Assembly: GCF_001660625.3 (NCBI RefSeq)
Contig: NC_030441.2
Span: 7,185,186-7,249,185 of the forward strand
Length of the DNA stretch: 64,000 nt
Direction: 5' to 3'
From: Ictalurus punctatus
Lineage: Eukaryota; Chordata; Actinopteri; Siluriformes; Ictaluridae
Program-made: the position numbers and the translations under genes
Notes under the pieces: model-generated
Databases searched by the model: none
What the model was told of the DNA's origin: nothing
Seen by the model: only the letters and a program-made list of their open reading frames with translations
Shown: piece by piece, positions 22,936-31,957 of the stretch
How the letters are laid out: every line of letters starts with the position of its first letter
Numbering within the stretch: the stretch's first letter is position 1

Positions 22936-24175
22936 ATAGCAGAATGGTAGGGAATTCTTTATTCCATTCTTTATGTTTCCAGTTATAGCAAAGACTCAGA
23001 AAATGACCAATTAATAGATCTTTCCTTACTTTTGAGATGTCCTTAATAGATGAGGTATGTCAAGAATTTCCTTAATCAACTAAGGTCAACCTTTCGCTTC
23101 CCAGGGTTGTAAAAAAAAAAAAAAAAAAAGCAGCTGAAGATCACATCTGAAGATTTTAGTATTGCAGGTATAATGGTGCTTAGTGTTCCATAGTTATGTG
23201 GATCAGAGCTCAAGTTCAACCTGCCTGACATCCCCAGTGGAGCTAGTAAAATAAAGCAGACTATTCTTGAATTTAGAGATAATCTTAGCAAGGATCATGG
23301 TCATTTTTCCAGAATTAAATGTTTCAAGGCTTAGGGTCAATTCGGCTGGCATCCTCATTGGTGAAATAAGGTACAATATAAGTTTCCTGGACAAAAAAAG
23401 TCAATAATTTCTTCCCTTATACCTGATTAGCCTCTCCTCACCTTTAAAGGGGAGTTTACCTTTCTCAAATTTGTGCAGATTTGAATGCTAATATGCTAGT
23501 AGAATTGCTGACAAAAATTTTCTCAAAACCTAATTTTTTAAAGACATAAAGCAAACCCCCCAACCCCAAACAAGCCCTACTTTTCTTTACGGTAGTCAAT
23601 GTATTCCTATTGTGATTCAATCTATTCTCTTCTTTGTGCTTCATAGTTTCTGGTTCTGGTGGTGGGACAAACTGCAACAGTTTTTAATTGGTTTTAAAAA
23701 GGGAAATTGCGTTAGCAGAATGTGCTCAAAGCTGATTTTGTTTTGATTATGGTAGCTAGTTATCTCACTCGGTAGTACCAAAATGAGGTGCGTTGTTTTA
23801 GGCTGTGGAAATGCTCCATTGAGAGCACGAATCAGTGATAAGTGATAACTGGTTATAACTCATTGAGCTTTCTAGCTACTTCCACCAAACTCAGCACAGT
23901 CCTTCAGGCTGTTCAAACTGATCAAGCTCTATTTTTCACAGGTAATTGAAATTACAGTTCTCCCATAGTGGACAATAAAAATCCCCAAAACTCCCATTCA
24001 CTTGCATTGACAGAATGTTCAGAGCCTGGCTTGAAATGTTCAAGATTTCAAATTGACAAAAACTGTCAAAACTCACACACACACCTGCATGCACATGGCC
24101 TGAAGCCTCTCTTCTCTCCCTCTCACTCTGTCACTGTACCTGTAACAGAGACTCACACTTCATGAGACACTCACT
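22936..24175. other. Otherwise unannotated interval
   Basis: Apart from the tandem repeat at 23085-23400 and an A run at about 23112-23130, nothing is recognised. Confidence 0.3.
23085..23400 (-). repeat. Diverged ~120-bp tandem repeat with protein-like conservation
   Basis: Three related starts occur at about 23087 ('aaggtcaacctttcgcttcc'), 23210 ('aagttcaacctgcctgacat') and 23334 ('agggtcaattcggctggcat'). On the minus strand two units translate to LNLSSDPHNYGTLSTIIPAI and LTLSLETFNSGKMTMILAKI, which align residue for residue with about half identical, though in different frames. This could be a minisatellite or a relic of a repeat-containing coding sequence. I recognise no family. Confidence 0.4.
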
Positions 24176-24176
24176 C

Positions 24177-24212
<36 letters not shown>
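24176..24212. repeat. (CTAT)n microsatellite
   Basis: About nine tetranucleotide units ending directly at the TA that starts the next element. Confidence 0.95.
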
Positions 24213-24562
24213 CAACCCCAATTCTGAAAAAGTTGGGACAGTATGGAAAATACTAATAAAAACAAAGAGGAGTGATAGTGATTTGTAAATGTACTTTGAC
24301 TTGTATTTAAACAAAAAACATACAAACACAAAGTATTTGTTTTACCTAATCAACTGCAGAGTTTTTTAAAGATAATTGTTTAATTTGAAATTGATGCATG
24401 CAACACGTTCCAAAAAAGTTGTGACAGGGGTAATTTAGGACCAATAGCGATGTGACAAGTTGAAATAAGGTGCTGTGAAGTAGGTGAGGAAATTGTCTAA
24501 TCATAGTATATAAGGATGAGTTGAGGCTCGGCAATCTGCCAACAGATCCAACACTTTGAGAA
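24213..24562 (+). mobile_element. Tc1/mariner-like 5' end fragment
   Basis: After TA at 24211-24212 comes CAACCCCAATTCTGAAAAAG, then 'ttgggacagtatgg', and the motif is echoed inside as 'ccaaaaaagttgtgacagg'. This terminal pattern marks a Tc1/mariner-like family common in fish; a related 5' end is at 63494-64000. No transposase or right end is seen, and the LTR at 24564 begins directly after it. Confidence 0.6.
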
Positions 24563-24563
24563 C

Positions 24564-25440
24564 TGTCATGATCCATCCAGAAGCCCATGTATTTTCCTGT
24601 GTTTCCCTGTTTTTTCTTCCCCACATTTCCAGTGTTTTTCCTCCCTTATGTTTCTGTTAGTGTGTGTGTGTCTCTGGGCATGGTGCTCCACTTCTCGGAC
24701 TGTCGGACTGAATCATTAATTCACCTGCTTCTCATCAGCTCTTCAATCAGCAGTATATATAAATATATATAAAATGGGCGGCTGTGGCTCAGGTGGTAGA
24801 GCGGGTTGTCCACTAATCGTAAGGTTGGCGGTTCAATTCCTGACCCACACGACTCCACATGCCGAAGTGTCCTTGGGCAAGACACTGAACCCCAAGTTGC
24901 TCCCAATGGCAAGTTAGCGCCTTGCATGGCAGCTCTGCTACCACTGGTGTGTGACTTTGTGTGTGAACGGGTGAATGAGACAGTGTAAAGCGCTTTGGAT
25001 AAAAGCGCTATATAAGTGCGCCATTTACCATTTATATAAACCCCGGTTCCTCAGCCAATCATCGGCAGATTATTTTGGCTACACTTCCGGCCTTCCTCGT
25101 GTTTGTTTTCCTGTTATGGCCAGTGTTCTCTTTGTTGTTTCCCTGTGCTTATCCTGTCTGTTTCTCCTTGTGTTCCAGGTTAACTGCTCACACTGCCTGC
25201 CTGCTCACTCTCAGCTCACTTCCTGCTATGCCCAGCCCCACCTTGCCTTCCCCGTGGATCTCCTGCTCTGCACTTAGCTCCCATGCCGCAGACACAAGTT
25301 TGAATCCTGGCTCCGATTACTCCTTATCACACTCTGTTCCCATTCACCACAGCTTCTACTGCCCTTCAGTAAGTAAAAGTAAAAAATAAAAAAAGACTGT
25401 TAACTTTCAGACCTGCAGGCAGCCCTGTCCCATTAACTCA
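24564..25440 (+). repeat. Probable 5' LTR with SINE insertion
   Basis: Begins TGTCATGATCCATCCAG, a start typical of fish gypsy LTRs. A TATA-like 'cagtatatataa' lies at about 24751-24762 and again after the SINE. The region is pyrimidine-rich and lies directly before the Gag relic. The 3' border is inferred from the Gag start, since no second LTR exists for comparison. Confidence 0.5.
24774..25032 (+). mobile_element. SINE B (tRNA-derived), full-length, TSD TATATAAA
   Basis: The head 'gcggctgtggctcaggtggt' with box A and 'ggcggttcaattcc' as box B is followed by 'gccgaagtgtccttgggcaa', 'actgaaccccaagttgctcc' and the tail 'gcgctttggataaaagcgct', then 'ataagtgcgccatttacc'. It is flanked by tatataaa at 24766-24773 and 25033-25040. 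The tail holds a GGATA-loop hairpin like that of L2-type LINEs. Other copies, reversed, are at 50138-50337 and 50520-50664. It is not a functional tRNA: there is no paired acceptor stem. Confidence 0.85.
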
Positions 25441-25442
25441 AC

Positions 25443-26300
25443 ATGGATCAACATGAACTACAGCTACACGCATTCACTGAGAGCCACCAGGCCATGATAG
25501 ACCAGCTTGAGCTCCTCACCCAGCAACTCAATAACTGGCCCATACATCCCCTGCCCCCCAGCCCAATCAACCTGCCCTGGTGGTCCAGTCTGCTGCCTCC
25601 CCGAGTCCACCACAGTGTGAAGCATATGTCCCAGACCCTGAACCCTATGCGGCTTACTTAGGAAAGTGAAACCCTTTCCTCCTTCAGTGTTGTCTCGTGT
25701 TTGCCCAGCATCCCTTAAGCTATGCCACCAATGAGGCTAAGGTGGCCTACATCATGGAGCTTTTGAGGGAAGATGCTGTAGTCTGGGCCACTGCCATCTG
25801 GGACAGGCAGCCAGCTCTGTTGTCCTCCCTCATCTCCTTGACAAGAGGGTTTTGAACACCCCGTCCAAGGGAAGGAGGCCGCCGAGTGTCTACTTTTCCT
25901 CTGCCAAGGGCCCCGCAGTGTGGCAGAGTATTCAGTGGAGTTCTGTGATTCACTGAGTTTGGGTGAAATGAGGATGCACTCTAGGGAGTTTTCCTGAACG
26001 GGCTCGGTGAGCAGTTGAAGGATGAGCTGGCCATAAAAGACGAGTTGGACTCTCTAGGCACACTGATTTCCCTTGTCATCTGGCTGGATAACCGTATACA
26101 TAAGCAGCACTGAGAGATTGCCGGCTGGACCCAAGCAACCCCCCCCCCCCCCCCATCTGCCTCCCTGCTTGCCCATCAGTCTGGCAAAGGAGTCCCAGCC
26201 GAGTCCTCAAGTTCCTCAACGCCTGGTCTGGCCACTTCATCACCACCTGTCCTCATCACCCTAAAGGATGGGGCTCACTGTCAGAAAGGGAGTTACTGGC
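25443..26300 (+). pseudogene. Ty3/gypsy Gag relic
   Basis: The frame begins MDQHELQLHAFTESHQAMID with a coiled-coil-like start, then proline-rich sequence. A different frame from about 25661 reads NPFLLQCCLVFAQHPLSYA, then NEAKVAYIMELLREDAVVWA and TAIWDRQPALLSSL, the capsid-like core known from Ty3/gypsy Gag (FLLQC-LF..., KVAFI-LL-G-A--WA). Stops and frameshifts occur at about 25659, 25854 and later. A run of 17 C at about 26140 adds another frame problem. No CCHC zinc knuckle is visible before the sequence changes to LINE near 26305. It is non-functional. Confidence 0.8.
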
Positions 26301-26304
26301 AAGC

Positions 26305-27005
26305 CAAACCTCTCCTCTCGCTGGTAGAGGAGGAGGTGTCGCTCTCATCCATAGTCAAAATCTAGGCGTCACACAAAATCCTAGTCATAAATTCAACTCT
26401 TTTGAAATTCTTTATACCAGTATAACTTATGTAGCCACAAAAAATAATTATTATTTACAGACCCCCAGGGCCATATACTGAATTACTTAGTGAATTTGCA
26501 GATTTGATCTCAAACCTGTTTGTTTCTGTAGATAAAGCATTAATTGTTGGTGATTTTAATATTCATTTTGATAACCCGGAAGACCCTCTGAGAACAGCAG
26601 TTGTGTCCATCTTACATTCAGTAGGGGTTAATCAGAATGTAATAGAACCTACTCATAATCATGGTCACACTCTTGACTAACAGACGAATTAAATATGGAA
26701 AATATTGTAATTTTTCCGCAGTCTGAAGTTGTCTCAGACCATTCTCTTATCTCGTTCATAATACGTATTGATCATAATATTCGCACCTCACCTCACTACT
26801 GCATAAAGCATATTTTCTCATCAGATACTGCACTGAACTTCATCAATAACCTCCCAGATACATCAATTAGATTTGGATCACTGTCTGATCTCATAGAACT
26901 CAATCAGGCAACTGAATGCTTAGAGTCAACGCTCCACTACACGCTAGTTAGAGTGGCTCCACTCAAAAGAAAATCAATTAGAGAGAAAAAGCTAGCACCC
27001 TGGTA
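26305..27005 (+). pseudogene. LINE APE-type endonuclease relic (L2/CR1/Rex1-like)
   Basis: Reads GRGGGVALIHSQNLGV, then in a shifted frame IYRPPGPYTELLSEFADLI, ALIVGDFNIHFDN (26549 onward) and IEPTHNHGHTLD. A further frame holds VSDHSLISF with the SDH motif at 26734-26742, then KRKSIREKKLAPW. GDFN and SDH are the metal-binding and catalytic motifs of apurinic-type endonucleases in non-LTR elements. A stop at about 26679 and frameshifts inactivate it. The ORF breaks off at the W codon (27001-27003) and resumes near 29020 as YNDQTRTLKQTTRQLEHK-like sequence, so a later insertion splits it. Confidence 0.8.
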
Positions 27006-27006
27006 A

Positions 27007-27199
27007 CTGTGGCAGTGGTGGCTTGACGGTTAAGGCTCTGGGTTACTGATCGGAAGGTCAGTGGTTCAAGTTTGTGAATGTTGGGCCCTTGAGCAAGGCC
27101 CTTAACCCTCTCTGCTCCAGGGGCACTGTAAAATGGCTGACCCTGCGCTCTGACCCCAGCTTCCTGACATGCTGGGGTATGCGAAGAAAAGAATTTCAC

Positions 27200-27204
<5 letters not shown>
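27007..27204 (+). mobile_element. SINE C (tRNA-derived)
   Basis: A tRNA-like head (box A 'tggcttgacggttaaggc', box B-like 'ggttcaagt') is followed by 'gggcccttgagcaaggccct', 'ctctgctccaggggcactgt' and 'gcgaagaaaagaatttcact'. It lies inside the LINE ORF. Its 3' end runs into a (TA)n tract. Confidence 0.8.

Positions 27205-27257
<53 letters not shown>
27205..27257. repeat. (TA)n tract at the left side of a Tc1 insertion
   Basis: Pure TA dinucleotides, the preferred target of Tc1/mariner elements, directly bordering the transposon end at 27258. Confidence 0.95.
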
Positions 27258-27260
<3 letters not shown>

Positions 27261-27486
27261 TGAGGGGAAAAAAGTATTTGATCCCCTGCTGATTTTGTAC
27301 GTTTGCCCACTGACAAAGAAATGATCAGTCTATAATTTTAATGGTAGTTGTATTTGAACAGTGAGAGACAGAATAACAACAAAAAAATCCAGAAAAATGC
27401 ATGTCAAAAATTTTATAAATTAATTTGCATTTTAATGAGGGAAAAAAGTATTTGACCCCCTGTCAATCAGAAAGATTTCTGGCTCC

Positions 27487-27583
27487 CAGGTGTCTTTTAT
27501 ACAGGTAACGAGCTGAGATTAGGAGCACACTCTTAAAGGGAGTGCTCCTAATATCAGTTTGTTACCTGTATAAAAGACACCTG
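27487..27583. promoter_or_regulatory. Hairpin in transposon 5' untranslated region
   Basis: The arms 'caggtgtcttttatacaggt' and 'acctgtataaaagacacctg' are exact reverse complements, extended inward by 'aggagcac' and 'gtgctcct'. A regulatory role in transposition is possible but not shown. Confidence 0.8.
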
Positions 27584-27625
27584 TCCACAGAAGCAATCAA
27601 TCAATCAGATTCCAAACTCTCCACC

Positions 27626-28635
27626 ATGGCCAAGAGCAAAGAGCTCTCCAAGGATGTCAGGGACAGGATTGTAGACCTACACAAGTCTGGAATGGGCTAC
27701 AAGACCATTGCCAAGCAGCTTGGTGAGAAGGGGACAACAGTTGGTGCGATTATTCGCAAATGGAAGAAGCACAAAAGAACTGTCAATCTCCCTCGGCCTG
27801 GGGCTCCATGCAAGATCTCACCTCGTGGAGTTGCATTGATCATGAGAACAGTGAGGAATCAGCCCAGAACTACACGGGAGGATCTTGTCAATGATCTCAA
27901 GGCAGCTGGGACCATAGTCACCAAGAAAACAATTGGTAACACACTACGCCGTGAAGGACTGAAATCCTGCAGCACGCGCAAGGTCCGCTGCTCAAGAAAG
28001 CACATATACATGCCCGTCTGAAGTTTGCCACTGAACATCTGAATGATTCAGAGGACAACTGGGTGAAAGTGTTGTGGTCAGATGAGACCAAAATGGAGCT
28101 CTTTGGCATCAACTCCACTCGCCGTGTTTGGAGGAGGATGAATGCTGCCTATGACCCCTGGAACACCATCCTCACCGTCAAACATGGAGGTGGAAACATT
28201 ATGCTTTGGGGGTTTTTTTCTGCTAAGGGGACAGGACAACTTCACCGCATCAAAGGGACGATGGACGGGGCCATGTACTGTCAAATCTTGGGTGAAAACC
28301 TCCTTCTCTCAGCCAGGGCATTGAAAATGGGTCGTGGATGGGTATTCCAGCATGACAATGACCCAAAACACACGGCCAAGGCAACAAAGGAGTGGCTCGA
28401 GAAGAAGCACATTAAGGTCCTGGAGTGGCCTAGCCAGTCTCCAGACCTAAATCCCATAGAAAATCTGTGGAGGGAGCTGAAGGTTCGAGTTGCCAAACGT
28501 CAGCCTTGAAACCTTAATGATTTGGAGAAGATCTGCATAGAGGAGTGGGACAAAATCCCTCCTGAGATGTGTGCAAACCTGGTGGCCAACTACAAGAAAC
28601 GTCTGACCTCTGTGATTGCCAACAAGGGTTTTTAA
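27626..28635 (+). pseudogene. Tc1-like transposase, one frameshift and one nonsense codon
   Basis: The start at 27626 (ccaccATGG context) gives MAKSKELSKDVRDRIVDLHK, then a helix-turn-helix region (GYKTIAKQLGEKGTTVGAII), RPGAPCKISPRG as linker, and a second DNA-binding half ending TLRREGLKSC. A one-base loss near 27985 shifts the frame at KVR. The catalytic domain reads WSDETKMELFG with Asp at 28081-28083, HGGGNIMLWG, HDNDPKHTAK with Asp at 28354-28356, and DLNPIENLWR with Glu at 28459-28461, giving the 34-residue spacing of classical Tc1. A TGA at 28507-28509 follows KRQP near the C-terminus. The last residues end at TAA 28633-28635. The length of about 336 codons matches active relatives. 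Confidence 0.95.
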
Positions 28636-28852
28636 ACCAAGTACTAAGTCATGTTTTGCAGAGGGGGTTCCCTCATTAAAATGCAAATTAATTTATAAAA
28701 TTTTTGACATGCGTTTTTCTGGATTTTTTTGTTGTTATTCTGTCTCTCACTGTTCAAATACAACTACCATTAAAATTATAGAATGATCATTTCTTTGTCA
28801 GTGGGCAAACGTACAAAATCAGCAGGGGATCAAATACTTTTTTCCCTCACTG

Positions 28853-29015
<163 letters not shown>

Positions 29016-29019
29016 CATT

Positions 29020-29185
29020 ATAATGATCAAACGCGTACCTTAAAACAGACCACTCGACAATTAGAGCATAAATGTCATCATTTTGATGTCATCAATTTGG
29101 TTAAATTGGTAGTATTTCAAACAGCATGGAAGGAGAGCCCCCTGAACTATAGAAAATCTCTTAGTGATGCTACAAAAGTCTCTCC
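29020..29185 (+). pseudogene. Continuation of the split LINE ORF
   Basis: Reads NDQTRTLKQTTRQLEHK and, after an insertion, FQTAWKESPLNYRKSLSDA, which is what follows KKLAPW in LINEs of this type. This is the right flank of the insertion that begins at about 27005. The sequence changes to gypsy polymerase at about 29187. Confidence 0.72.
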
Positions 29186-29186
29186 A

Positions 29187-30205
29187 TACCCCCCAAGTAT
29201 CATGACCTGGGTGAGGCCTTTAGCAAGAACCAGGCCCTTTGGCTACCACTTCACAGGCCATACAACTACACCATTGACCTTCTTCCCGGGGTCATTCTGT
29301 CATCCGGTTGACTGTATAATCTGTCCCACCCTGAGAGGGAGGCCATGGAGAAATACATGTCAGAGTCCCTCACTGCTGACATCATATGACCTTTCTTTTC
29401 CCCCTGCGTGCTGGCTTCTTATTTGTGGCCAAAAAGGACAAGACCCTCCAATTGCAATTACTATCAGGGCCTCAACAGCATTACAGTCAAGAATAAGTAC
29501 CCCCTGCTACGCCTCAGCCGCTGCAAAATCTTCACGAAGTTGGATCTGAACGCATATCATCTCGTCAGGATCAGAGAAGGGGACGAAAGGAAGACAGCGT
29601 TTCATTTGTCTGCATGGATGACATACTGATCTTCTCCTCCACCCCTGCTGAGCACACCCTTCATGTCCATCAGGTCTTTCAGAGACTACTTGAGAACCAC
29701 CTGTTTGCTAAAGCTGAGAAGTACGAATTCCGTGTTAACTCGGTCTGGTTCCTGGGGGTAATCATTGAGAGTGGGCAAGTGAGGGCTGACCCCGACAAGA
29801 TCCAGGCTGTCATCAAGTGGCCCAGACCTACCACCTGGAAGTAACTTCAGTGATTCCTGGGGTTTGCAAATTTCTACCGCCAGTTCATTCAGGATTACAG
29901 CTGGCACCACTCTCTAGGCTCACCTCCACCTCTAACCCCTTTGTGTGGACCCCTGAGGCTGAGTCCAGCATGAGGAGCTGTTCACCTTAGCTCCCATTCT
30001 GATCCAGACTGACCCCTCACAACAGTTTTTGTAGAGGTGGATGCCTCTGACTCTGGGATGGGTGCGGTGCTCTCCCAGCAATCCGGCCTGGACCAGAAGA
30101 TTCATCCCTGTGCTTTTTTTTCCTTGCCACCTCTCCCCAGCAGAATGCAACTATGACATCGGGAATTGTGAGTTGCTAGCCATTAAGTTAGTCCTTAGTC
30201 CAAGT
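29187..30205 (+). pseudogene. Ty3/gypsy reverse transcriptase/RNase H relic
   Basis: Reads KYHDLGEAFSKNQALWLPLH, NYTIDLLPGVILSSG, PEREAMEKYMSESLTADII, FTKLDLNAYHLVRIREGDE and then jumps to the active-site block CMDDILIFSS (29611-29622). About 40 residues of the palm are missing between KTAF and CMDD. Next come EHTLHVHQVFQRLLENHLFA, WFLGVIIESGQVRADPDKIQ, FLGFANFYRQFIQDYS and the RNase H start VEVDASDSGMGAVLSQ. The YxDD motif has Cys in place of Tyr. Several stops and frameshifts are present. No integrase follows. Confidence 0.88.
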
Positions 30206-30229
30206 CCTTGGAGGAGTGGAGACAAAAGG

Positions 30230-30372
30230 TTTATCTATCTATCTATCTGTCTATCTATCTATCAATTGATCTATCTATATAGCCAACTCTACAGCTGTTG
30301 GCACTCTATCTATCTGTCTATCCATCTATCTATCCATCTATCTATCTATATATCTGTCTCTCTTTCTTTCTT
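30230..30372. repeat. (CTAT)n compound microsatellite
   Basis: CTAT/CTGT/CCAT tetranucleotides, broken by about 40 bp of unique sequence near 30280-30306, then CT-rich sequence. Confidence 0.9.
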
Positions 30373-30714
30373 AAAATTGCACATTACCTTCCGGTTTCAA
30401 ACTGATAACTTTCAAACTGGCTTTGTCAAGCCAACATCAAAGTTTGTCATGATGCACTTTAACTATCTAGTTTGCTTTGAAATCTTGCCTAGGCTTCTTT
30501 CCTGCAAAGATCATGTTGTAGAAGTTTAACAAACACTGTGGGAAAAATATTGTATTAACCTTAGCTTAGAGTGCTTTTGTCATGCAGTGAATGTCATGCT
30601 TTGATCAAGTTGTTTTATAACTAAGGTATATGGTGTAGTGACTACTGTCAAAATGTCTGTGATGCTCCTGTGCAGGAGTGGAGTCAGAAGGAAACCTTTA
30701 AATGCAATTTTATC
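30373..30714. other. Unannotated interval
   Basis: No recognised feature; the right LTR of the gypsy element was looked for here and not found. Confidence 0.35.
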
Positions 30715-31957
30715 CTTTTTCACTATATGGCTTTTTTGACATATTTGGACAAGCAAGCATTTGATCCTCTTTGAAACAGTGCCTATTAATAAAGTTGATA
30801 CACTCTATCAAATGACACATAAAGTTGACATTTTGTAGTAATTTTCATAATTTAAATGAACAAAGAACAGATATATAAACAGATTTATAATACCTTCAAA
30901 TCCATAAAATTAGAATCAGATGTTCAAGATTGGGTGCCTGTGATTAGAACCAGCTTCGGGAGTGCAGGTGAAACTGGTCTTATTTATACCCTTCTCAAAT
31001 CTAGTGTCTGGTGTTCCCTTTGTTATTGAGGTGTGTGGTGTCATCATGCCATGATCTAAAGAGTTCTGTAAGGCCTTCATAAACAAGGTTGTGGATGCCT
31101 GGCAAGGGATTTAAAAAGATCTCCAAATTATTTGAAATACATCATTCCACTGTAAGAAAAATATCTCCAAATGGCACAGATTTCAAACAGCTGCCAATTT
31201 GTCCAGGACTAGCCATCCCAACAAATTCAGCCAAAGGGCAGACCTTTGCAAGACTACAGTTTGAGTGAGCATATAGGGAAAGACCAGGCCTTATGGAATA
31301 ATGTGCTCTGGACTGACAAATCAAAGATAGAGTTCACATTAACATGGTCACATTAACAGCAGTCATGTTTGGCACTGACCAGGAGAAGCACCTCAAACCA
31401 ACTATGAAGCACGGTGGTGGAAATGTTATGCTTTGTGGTTGCTTCGCTGCTTCTGGGACTGGACAGCTTGCATTCATTGATTCAACTATGAATTCTACAT
31501 CATATCAAAGAGGCCATCTGTCTGAAAGTTGAAGGTGAACCAAAAGTAGAACTTTCAAAAAGATAATGATCATAAGCACACTAGCAAATCCACCAAGGAA
31601 TGGCTCAAAAAGAAGAAATGGAGGATTATACCTTGGCCTAGTCAAAGCCCAGATTTGAATCCCATTGAAATGTTGTGGGGGGATTTGAAACGGCAGTACA
31701 TGCAAGAAAACCCTCAAACATCTTGCAACTGAAAGAATATTGCATGAAAGAGTGGTCAGAAATTCCAGCAAGCCTGGTGGACAATTATACAAAATGCCTA
31801 CAAGAAGTTATTTCTGCTAAAAGGGGCAGTACAAGCTTCTGAGGCCAAGGGTGTTGTTAGTAGGCACTGTTTCAAAGATGATCAAATGTTTGCTTGTCCA
31901 AATAAGCCAAAAGCCAACAATTTCCATGGGGTGTACATATTTTTTCATATGACTGTA
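30715..31957 (+). mobile_element. Tc1-like transposon family 3, decayed
   Basis: The left block 'tttggacaagcaagcatttg' with 'gaaacagtgcctattaataa' is the inverse of the right block ending '...gatcaaatgtttgcttgtcc'. The right end closes 'tcatatgactg' before TA at 31956-31957. The left outermost bases are eroded. A 3' fragment of the same family is at 50665-50940. Confidence 0.85.
31050..31840 (+). pseudogene. Tc1-like transposase relic (family 3)
   Basis: Scattered frames show HGGGNVMLCGCFAASGTGQL, KDNDHKHTSKSTKEWLKKKK and PSQSPDLNPIEMLWGDLKR. The second catalytic Asp (31562-31564) and the Glu (31667-31669) are kept, 34 residues apart. The first catalytic block is altered ('ctctggactgacaaatca' gives WTDKS). 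The N-terminal DNA-binding region is unreadable through stops and frameshifts. It is long inactive. Confidence 0.83.

Larger units (their letters stand above)
27258..28852 (+). mobile_element. Tc1-like transposon family 2, nearly intact
   Basis: The 1595-bp element has inverted ends CAGTGAGGGRAAAAAAGTAT, flanked by TA at 27256-27257 and 28853-28854. The inverted repeats extend over 180 bp with an inner repeat of the outer motif (27439 on). A strong hairpin at 27487-27583 lies between the left repeat and the start codon. The transposase has just two evident lesions. Confidence 0.95.

Noticed and set aside
24780..24850. tRNA gene (boxes A and B)
   Set aside because: It has Pol III boxes but no paired acceptor stem or proper arms, and is followed by the SINE body and tail with target duplications.
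27010..27075. tRNA gene at SINE C head
   Set aside because: Same reason: promoter boxes of a SINE, no cloverleaf.
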